In this document: piece by piece, positions 58,388-64,000 of the stretch
Layout: every line of letters starts with the position of its first letter
How positions within the stretch are numbered: position 1 is the stretch's first letter
Assembly: GCA_947561585.1 (NCBI GenBank)
Contig: CANNZV010001630.1
Location: forward strand, 148,976-212,975
Length of the DNA stretch: 64,000 nt
Direction: 5' to 3'
Origin: Caprella mutica
Lineage: Eukaryota > Arthropoda > Malacostraca > Amphipoda > Caprellidae
Translations under genes and position numbers: made by a program
The notes under the pieces: generated by a model
The model's input: the letters and a program-made list of their open reading frames with translations, nothing else
The model's database searches: none
What the model was told of the DNA's origin: nothing

Positions 58388-58475
58388 AAATGTGTTCACG
58401 TTTTAGTGTGTTCACGTGTTCACGTTCTATTTGACGTAGATACGTGAACACATGAACACACCGCACTTTTTTCTG
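58388..58475. repeat. GTGTTCACGT inverted element between convergent genes
   Basis: GTGTTCACGTGTTCACGT pairs with ACGTGAACACATGAACAC downstream. It is like the element at 53281-53377. It may terminate prfA and the convergent DUF2147 gene. Confidence 0.55.
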
Positions 58476-58913
58476 TTACTTCACTCGATGCCAGGTCTGA
58501 TTGCGACCTAAAGCCGATACACCAACATAACCTCTTAGGTGCAATTCGTCTGTATTGCCGTCTTCAAACCAAAGATTACATTTGTAGTTTTTTCCATTTT
58601 CAGGATCCATTATTTTTCCGTAGCTCCAGTAATCTTTATACGGAGTCAAGTCGTTGAGAATTTGTAAACCAACAACAGGTGTGTTTTTCAAGTCTCCAGG
58701 ACATTTTTCGCAAAGCGTATCCATTGGCTTGAGCAATAACTTGGTTACTTTTCCATAAAATTTTCCATCTTTTTCAAAAATCTCTACATAAGATTTGGCT
58801 TCGCCTGTATTGTCGTCTATTGTTTTCCACAACCCAGCAGGAGATTGAGCAAAAGATACAGCACTACAAAATACAGCAATAAAAAGTGTGGCTAAAAATG
58901 ATTTTAAATTCAT
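58476..58913 (-). CDS. DUF2147 family secreted protein
   Basis: 145 residues. Signal peptide (MNLKSFLATLFIAVFCSAVSFA) and the DUF2147 pattern GLWKTIDDNTGEAKSYVEIFEKDG, then GLQILNDL, YWSYGKIMDPENGKNYKC and LHLRGYVGVSALGRNQTWHRV. Family members are small periplasmic lipocalin-like proteins of unknown role. Monocistronic. Confidence 0.88.
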   Translation of the reverse strand: MNLKSFLATLFIAVFCSAVSFAQSPAGLWKTIDDNTGEAKSYVEIFEKDGKFYGKVTKLLLKPMDTLCEKCPGDLKNTPVVGLQILNDLTPYKDYWSYGKIMDPENGKNYKCNLWFEDGNTDELHLRGYVGVSALGRNQTWHRVK

Positions 58914-58947
58914 GTTCTTTAGATTTTTTAGAAGTAATTCATACTAA

Positions 58948-59106
58948 GGGCTTGCGCAGAAATAACCGCTACAAATTTAGGCTAGGATTTTTGTTTTCAG
59001 ACAAGGCGTTAAAATAGGAGTTTAACTGGTTAAATCACTATTTTGACAACGATGTATGAAAGCAAAAAGACAGCATAAAATGGAGTGTTTATTTTTACGC
59101 AAGCCC
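58948..59106. repeat. 159-bp MITE of IS5/IS1031 type
   Basis: Ends GGGCTTGCG and CGCAAGCCC are inverted repeats, extending imperfectly further in (GAAATAACCGCT with AGTGTTTATTTTT). The direct repeat TAA flanks both sides, a TNA target typical of the IS1031 group. No gene inside. The rest of the 58914-59402 spacer shows nothing else. Confidence 0.75.
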
Positions 59107-59402
59107 TAATTTAAAAAGATGCCTTTTGCTTTCGACCTTCGTCTAAAAGATACTCTAAACAAAAGACCAAGAACAAAACTAAAGAAAATCTAAAAAAATT
59201 GTATTATTACGAGACTTTATTGGAGTCCTATAATGAAATTTAGAAATTACCGCTGTTTTAAGGTTTTCAACTTAAAACTCATATTATCCAAGTCTTTGAC
59301 TTGATTTCAGGGCAATATTTTTTTTAGCCTTACACTCTTAAACCTTTTATCCATCTCAAATTGTGATGTATAGGATTCACGATTTGTAATAATTCAAATA
59401 CA

Positions 59403-62333
59403 TTGAAACAACTATCCTTTCTAATATTAAGTTTTCTTAGCATAAGTTTTTTAGCTTTTCAATACCCAAAAAATAAAGCTTCTTACAAGGAAGCAACAGC
59501 CAATCAATGGGTCGATTCGGTATTCAATGCGATGTCTCCCGACGAACGTCTCGGACAATTGATGATGGTGCGAGCACATTCCGATAAAGGACCCGACCAT
59601 ATTGCAAAGGTCGAAAAACTCATAAAAAACTATCATTTGGGCGGATTATGCTTTTTTCAAGGGACACCCGAAAAGCAAATTCAATTAATCAATCGCTACC
59701 AAAAACTCAATCGACATATTCCTATGATGATCTCGATGGATGCCGAATGGGGTTTGGGTATGCGATTCAAATCAGACGGTTTTAGTTATCCAAAACAATT
59801 GATGTTGGGAGCAATTCAAGACAATCGACTCATTTACGATATGGGCAAAGATGTCGCTCGACAATTGCGACGAGTAGGCGTACACATCAATTTTGCACCC
59901 GTAGTCGATGTCAATAATAATCCTAATAATCCAGTAATCAATACTCGTTCTTTTGGCGAAGACCGCTACAATGTTTCTGCCAAAAGTTATATGTATATGA
60001 AAGGAATGCAAGACGGAAATGTGATGGCTTGCGCCAAACATTTTCCTGGGCATGGCGATACCGATGTAGATTCACACCTCGATTTGCCCGTTATTGCGCA
60101 CGACCGAAATCGCTTGGATAGCATCGAATTATTACCCTTTCGAGTTTTAGCGGAGCATGGCATACAAAGCATGATGATAGCGCATTTGCATGTACCCGCA
60201 ATTGACAATACGCCGAATTTACCAACGACACTTTCTGCCAATGCCATTGAAACGATTTTGAAAAAAGAATTTCGTTTTGACGGACTTATTTTTACCGATG
60301 GCTTGGGTATGAAAGGCGTGACCAAGCATCATAAGAGTGGAGAAGTAGAAGCCAAAGCATTGGTAGCTGGCAACGATGTATTGCTCTTGCCCGCAGATGT
60401 GGAGGCAGCTTTTAGAGTCATCAAGCAATTTATTACCGAAGGGAAATTGAGCCAAGCTAGCGTAGACGAAAGTGTCAAAAAAGTATTACGTTCCAAGTAT
60501 AATTTAGGTTTGAAAAAATTTATTCCTATAAAAGAATATTCCATTAGACAAGACTTGGAAACAGCAAAGGCGATTTCCTTACGGAGAAAACTAATCGAAA
60601 ATGCCCTCACGCTAGTACGGAACAGCGATAAGCTCGTTCCCTTGCAAAGCACAGAAAAACCGATAGGAACACTTTCGATAGGAGCTTCTAGTCCGACCGA
60701 TTTTCAGAAAACCATCGGCAAATATGCCGATGCCGAGCAATTTCAAGTAGGAAAAGATATTTCAGATTATAAGCGATCATCCTTACTCGCTAAATTGTCG
60801 AGTAAAGATGTCGTCATTGTAGGTTTGCACGATATGAGTAATTATGCTAGTAAAGATTTCGGTTTTACCAAAAGCATGAAAAAATTCATTACCGAACTCA
60901 ACCAAAAAACGAAGGTCATTTTGGTGGTTTTTGGAACACCTTATAGTTTGAAATATTTTGATGCTGTAGAACATGTTTTAGTGGCTTATACCGAGCAAAT
61001 GGGGACTCAAAAAATAGCAGCAGAAGCCTTGTTTGGAGGATTTAGTTTGAGAGGTCGCTTGCCTGTAACAGCTTCTCCTCGAAGCAAATTCAATGATGGC
61101 GTAAACACAATAGGTGTTCAAAGAATGGGTTTTGATGTTCCCGAATCGGTTGGGATGCAATCCTACAAATTGCTTCCGATAGATACGTTGATGCAAAAAG
61201 CTATCAAAACAAAAGCGACTCCAGGAGGCGTTGTTTTGGTCGCCAAAGACGGAAAAATCGTTTTTGAAAAAGCCTACGGTTATCATACCTATGAAAAAAA
61301 AAGAGCGGTCCAAACCGATGATTTGTACGACCTTGCTTCCATTACCAAAATAGCGGCGGCTACTCTTTCGGTAATGAAGCTACACGAAAAAGGAAAGGTA
61401 AATATTGATATGCCGATGAGTCGTTATTTACCTGCCCTAAAAAATACCAATAAAGCTGCTTTGACGATTCGAGAAATGATGACGCATCATTCGGGTTTAC
61501 GTTCTTGGATTAAGTTTTATGAAAAAACATTGACAGGAACAAAGAAAAAAGCTCGACCTTCTAAAGATTTCTACCGCAAAGAGTTTTCGTCTGAATTTGC
61601 CCTTCCTGTGGCTGCCAACTTATTTTTACAAACAAGTTATGCGGACAGCATGCGCCAAACGATTTACGATTCAGAATTGCGTTCTAGTAAAAATTATAAG
61701 TACAGTGATTTGGGTTTTTACCTTGTAGCAGACATGGTGAAAACCGTTTCGGGCAAAAGTTTGGATCAATATGTAAAGGATAATTTTTACGAACCAATGG
61801 GTTTGAAAAATATTCGTTTCAATCCATTACAAGCAATTTCTAAAACCAAAATTCCTCCTACCGAACAGGATAAATATTTTCGGCAGCAACGAGTGCAAGG
61901 TCATGTACATGATATGGGCAGTGCCATGCTCGGAGGTGTGAGCGGTCATGCAGGCTTGTTTTCGACTGCCAAAGATTTGGCTATATTGATGCAAATGTTG
62001 CTAAATGGTGGAAGCTATGGAGGAAAAAGCTATTTGAATGCTTCGACGATTAGTTTATTTACACAACGTTGCTCGGGCTGTACTCGTAGAGGAGTGGGTT
62101 TTGATATGAAGCAATTGGACAAATATGAATCCGAAAATATGTCGCCCCAAGCCTCCGCCTATACCTTTGGGCATTTGGGTTTTACAGGAACTTGTGTTTG
62201 GGTCGATCCCGAAGAAAACCTAATTTATATCTTGCTTTCCAATCGAACTTTCCCGTCTATGTTCAATTATAAATTTAGTAAAGAAAACTATCGTCCAAGG
62301 ATACAAGATTGTGTATATGATGCCTTGAATTGA
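59403..62333 (+). CDS. GH3 glycosidase fused to beta-lactamase-type serine hydrolase
   Basis: 976 residues. Starts at a TTG: only this start includes the signal peptide (KQLSFLILSFLSISFLAFQ), so I prefer it. N-terminal GH3 domain, NagZ-like: KHFPGHGDTD near 213 (the NagZ-type His/Asp pair) and FTDGLGMKG near 298 with the nucleophile Asp. A middle GH3-C domain follows (about 400-570). The C-terminal beta-lactamase/PBP-type domain has SxxK in ASITK near 647, YSDLGF near 767 (Tyr of YxN) and HLGFTGT near 924. It is likely a periplasmic or surface enzyme acting on peptidoglycan or related glycans. The same fusion is common in Bacteroidota. Confidence 0.88.
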   Translation: MKQLSFLILSFLSISFLAFQYPKNKASYKEATANQWVDSVFNAMSPDERLGQLMMVRAHSDKGPDHIAKVEKLIKNYHLGGLCFFQGTPEKQIQLINRYQKLNRHIPMMISMDAEWGLGMRFKSDGFSYPKQLMLGAIQDNRLIYDMGKDVARQLRRVGVHINFAPVVDVNNNPNNPVINTRSFGEDRYNVSAKSYMYMKGMQDGNVMACAKHFPGHGDTDVDSHLDLPVIAHDRNRLDSIELLPFRVLAEHGIQSMMIAHLHVPAIDNTPNLPTTLSANAIETILKKEFRFDGLIFTDGLGMKGVTKHHKSGEVEAKALVAGNDVLLLPADVEAAFRVIKQFITEGKLSQASVDESVKKVLRSKYNLGLKKFIPIKEYSIRQDLETAKAISLRRKLIENALTLVRNSDKLVPLQSTEKPIGTLSIGASSPTDFQKTIGKYADAEQFQVGKDISDYKRSSLLAKLSSKDVVIVGLHDMSNYASKDFGFTKSMKKFITELNQKTKVILVVFGTPYSLKYFDAVEHVLVAYTEQMGTQKIAAEALFGGFSLRGRLPVTASPRSKFNDGVNTIGVQRMGFDVPESVGMQSYKLLPIDTLMQKAIKTKATPGGVVLVAKDGKIVFEKAYGYHTYEKKRAVQTDDLYDLASITKIAAATLSVMKLHEKGKVNIDMPMSRYLPALKNTNKAALTIREMMTHHSGLRSWIKFYEKTLTGTKKKARPSKDFYRKEFSSEFALPVAANLFLQTSYADSMRQTIYDSELRSSKNYKYSDLGFYLVADMVKTVSGKSLDQYVKDNFYEPMGLKNIRFNPLQAISKTKIPPTEQDKYFRQQRVQGHVHDMGSAMLGGVSGHAGLFSTAKDLAILMQMLLNGGSYGGKSYLNASTISLFTQRCSGCTRRGVGFDMKQLDKYESENMSPQASAYTFGHLGFTGTCVWVDPEENLIYILLSNRTFPSMFNYKFSKENYRPRIQDCVYDALN

Positions 62334-62488
62334 TAAATAAGCAATTGAATGAAAGCTTGTCGGAAGTAGAGTGTAGTACACAAATATATCAGAGACAAAA
62401 TTGCGCAAACCTGCCATTAACAGCCTCGGCTTTCGACAAAGACATTGAATAAATCATTAAGAAATTGTATCTTGAAGAAAAGAAATAA
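62266..62488. repeat. 223-bp direct repeat, copy A
   Basis: Covers the last 22 codons of the GH3/beta-lactamase gene and the sequence after it. It recurs at 63050-63272 with three differences, 784 bp away. It carries a promoter-like pair near its end. Confidence 0.95.
62445..62474 (+). promoter_or_regulatory. predicted promoter of the toxin-antitoxin genes
   Basis: TTG at 62445-62447 and TATCTTG at 62468-62474 are 20 nt apart, close to the Bacteroidota -33/-7 consensus. The ATG follows 16 nt later. A second identical copy at 63229-63258 precedes the Uma2 gene. Confidence 0.4.
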
Positions 62489-62490
62489 AT

Positions 62491-62754
62491 ATGAGTATCG
62501 CACAAATCAAAGAATTATTAATCGAGCGGATCGATACAGCAGATGAACGTTTGCTAAAAATGGTTTATGTCATGATGGAGGCTTATTATGATGAAACGGA
62601 AACTTTTGGTTTTGATGTTGAAGGTAAGCCTCATACGGCATCTGATATGCGTGCTCGTTTGGAGGAAGAAATCAAAGCTGCACGTAAAGGCAAACATATT
62701 GGACTAGACCAACTCAAAGCAAAATCTGAAAAATGGTTGAATCGTATGAAGTAG
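62491..62754 (+). CDS. antitoxin of a RelE/ParE-type module
   Basis: 87 residues, small and acidic/helical (MSIAQIKELLIERIDTADERLLKMVYVMMEAY). No ribbon-helix-helix is obvious. It precedes and overlaps the toxin gene by 22 nt, the common type II order. It is expected to bind and neutralise the toxin; that is inferred from position. Confidence 0.65.
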   Translation: MSIAQIKELLIERIDTADERLLKMVYVMMEAYYDETETFGFDVEGKPHTASDMRARLEEEIKAARKGKHIGLDQLKAKSEKWLNRMK

Positions 62755-63056
62755 TAATAACACCAAGAGCGGAACAGAGTCTAGAGCAAATTGTTTTATA
62801 TCTTGAAGAAAATGTAACGGTTCAAACTGCTGACAAAGTAAGACTAGCCTTACTTGAGGAATTAGAAAAATTAGAATACCGACCTGAGAAAAATGCCATT
62901 CTTAAAGAAATTAGCGATGAAAAACTTGTATTTCGCCGTGTTCTCAAATGGTCTTATCGAATCATTTATCTCATTGAAGAGACAGAACTATTAGTTTTTG
63001 TTGTTGAGATAGATCATGTAAAACAAGATCCTATTCGTTTACAAGATTTATTATAA
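62733..63056 (+). CDS. RelE/ParE-superfamily toxin
   Basis: 107 residues with the ParE-type fold pattern: VVITPRAEQSLEQIVLYLEE at the start and KWSYRIIYLIEETELLVFVVEIDHV at the end. The family acts on ribosome-bound mRNA (RelE) or gyrase (ParE); which one cannot be told from sequence. It starts inside the antitoxin frame, ensuring coupling. The whole pair lies between two 223-bp direct repeats. Confidence 0.8.
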   Translation: MVESYEVVITPRAEQSLEQIVLYLEENVTVQTADKVRLALLEELEKLEYRPEKNAILKEISDEKLVFRRVLKWSYRIIYLIEETELLVFVVEIDHVKQDPIRLQDLL

Positions 63057-63272
63057 ATTTAGTAAAGAAAACTATCGCCCAATGATACAAGATTGTGTAT
63101 ATGATGCCTTGAATTGATAAATAAGCAATTGAATGAAAGCTTGTCGGAAGTAGAGTGTAGTACACAAATATATCAGAGACAAAATTGCGCAAACCTGCCA
63201 TTAGCAGCCTCGGCTTTCGACAAAGACATTGAATAAATCATTAAGAAATTGTATCTTGAAGAAAAGAAATAA
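63050..63272. repeat. 223-bp direct repeat, copy B
   Basis: Second copy of 62266-62488, differing at three bases. It ends 26 bp before the Uma2-family gene. Confidence 0.95.
63052..63117 (+). pseudogene. duplicated 3' end of the GH3/beta-lactamase gene
   Basis: Encodes the last 21 residues of the upstream gene with one substitution (RPMIQDCVYDALN) and its stop. It is a passenger of the repeat, not an expressed gene. Confidence 0.85.
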
Positions 63273-63298
63273 GCTAAAAAATAGTTTACTGTATTATT

Positions 63299-63868
63299 AT
63301 GACTCGATTATTAGATATATTTTCAAAAAGATTAATCACCATTGATGAATATCATCGGATGGCAGAGTTGGGTATATTAAAGCCTAATGAACGAGTTGAA
63401 TTAATAGAAGGAGAAATATTACACATGAGTCCAATTGGAAGCAAGCACTCTGCAATCGTCAAAAGAATCAATCAATTATTTGTGTCTTCTTTTTTGAATA
63501 AAGCATTGGTGCAAATACAAGATCCTATTCAAATCGGAGGTTTATCTGAACCTGAACCTGATGTATTACTCATAAAACTGCGGGATGATTTTTATATGAA
63601 TCATTTACCCCAAGCTAAAGATACTTACCTCTTAGTTGAAGTTGCAGATAGCACTTTAAATTATGATAAAAATATAAAAACGCCCCTTTATGCAAAAGTG
63701 GGTATTCCTGAATATTGGATTGTTGACATTAACAATCAGCAGATTTTAATCCATACAAAACCTGAAGAAAATCAGTATAAAAAAACAGAAATTGCGACTA
63801 TAAAAGACTCTATTTATTGCAATCAATTTTCGGACATTAAATTTGAAGTTAAAGATATTTTGGGTTGA
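63299..63868 (+). CDS. Uma2-family (DUF820) restriction-endonuclease-fold protein
   Basis: 189 residues. PD-(D/E)xK-like residues are seen: GLSEPEPDVLLIK (Asp near 86), YLLVEVADST (Glu near 109) and IKTPLYAKVGIPEYWIVDI (Lys and the closing strand). Uma2 proteins are common in multicellular-type bacteria and their role is mostly unknown. ATG start 26 nt after repeat copy B. A strong terminator follows its stop. Confidence 0.85.
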   Translation: MTRLLDIFSKRLITIDEYHRMAELGILKPNERVELIEGEILHMSPIGSKHSAIVKRINQLFVSSFLNKALVQIQDPIQIGGLSEPEPDVLLIKLRDDFYMNHLPQAKDTYLLVEVADSTLNYDKNIKTPLYAKVGIPEYWIVDINNQQILIHTKPEENQYKKTEIATIKDSIYCNQFSDIKFEVKDILG

Positions 63869-63885
63869 AATTGAAACAAGACTAT

Positions 63886-63931
63886 AAACAAAAAAGCCTT
63901 TTCGGACATGTCCGAAAAGGCTTTTTTGTTT
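63886..63931. terminator. 46-bp perfect palindrome, bidirectional terminator
   Basis: A 23-bp arm and its exact complement, centred at CGGACATGTCCG, with A- and T-runs at the two ends. It sits between the convergent Uma2 and OmpA-family genes. Confidence 0.9.
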
Positions 63932-64000
63932 ACAATATTTTCACTTCCACTCTCTGATTTTTCCGCCTACCCGAAGCCGTATTATTAGAAGCTAAAGGTC
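63930..64000 (-). CDS. OmpA-family protein, C-terminal fragment
   Basis: Read on the minus strand the last 71 bases encode a C-terminus ending ASGRRKNQRVEVKIL and stop, matching the OmpA-domain end (GRxxNRRVE-type) that anchors proteins to peptidoglycan. Its N-terminal part lies beyond the window. The stop lies inside the terminator palindrome. Confidence 0.75.
   Translation of the reverse strand, partial: PLASNNTASGRRKNQRVEVKIL

Overview
The window comes from an AT-rich member of the Bacteroidota. The evidence is a giant surface protein ending in a type B type IX secretion sorting domain, a holB next to a PSP1-domain gene, Bacteroidota-style TTG/TAnnTTTG promoters, few Shine-Dalgarno sequences, many Bacteroidota-type lipoproteins, and an archaeal/eukaryote-type ProRS. 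A Saprospiria-like lineage is plausible but not proven. Both window ends cut a gene: the first gene enters from the left, and an OmpA-family C-terminus leaves on the right.

1-15.2 kb is an accessory island, visibly richer in A+T than the rest and coding entirely on +. It is a DISARM-like antiphage locus: a DrmE-like protein, a NERD-nuclease/UvrD-type helicase, the DrmA helicase, DrmB (interrupted by an 867-N assembly gap), and a C5 cytosine methylase (DrmMII-like). These are followed by a protein with two GHKL ATPase modules (MORC/MutL-like at the N-terminus, histidine-kinase-like at the C-terminus) and a receiver-like partner. No phospholipase-D protein (DrmC) is visible. The genes abut or overlap, so they probably act together. 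The island stops at the 3' end of an initiator tRNA, a classic integration site.

15.3-40 kb is mostly chromosomal: a prohibitin-like protein, a seven-haem/TPR cytochrome, a PSP1 protein and holB, an oligopeptide ABC importer (binding protein, a ClpP-like lipoprotein, two enlarged permeases), a TIGR01777 epimerase, an OmpP1/FadL-like protein, proS, an M16 peptidase, a gamma-carbonic-anhydrase-like protein, a ten-copy 49/50-bp tandem repeat, and a YgiQ radical-SAM protein.

40-57 kb is rich in mobile DNA: an IS630-type element with TA flanks, a 3628-residue adhesin with two classes of tandem repeats, a lipoprotein/coiled-coil membrane protein pair, long inverted-repeat MITE-like elements, and an IS4-type element whose transposase is broken at a T9 run.

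57-64 kb holds prfA, a DUF2147 protein, an IS5-type MITE, a GH3/beta-lactamase fusion, a toxin-antitoxin cassette between 223-bp direct repeats, a Uma2-family nuclease and an OmpA-family gene fragment.

The best candidate for an undescribed system is the 1-15 kb locus, where a DISARM core is joined to what looks like a phosphorelay-type GHKL/receiver pair and a NERD helicase.
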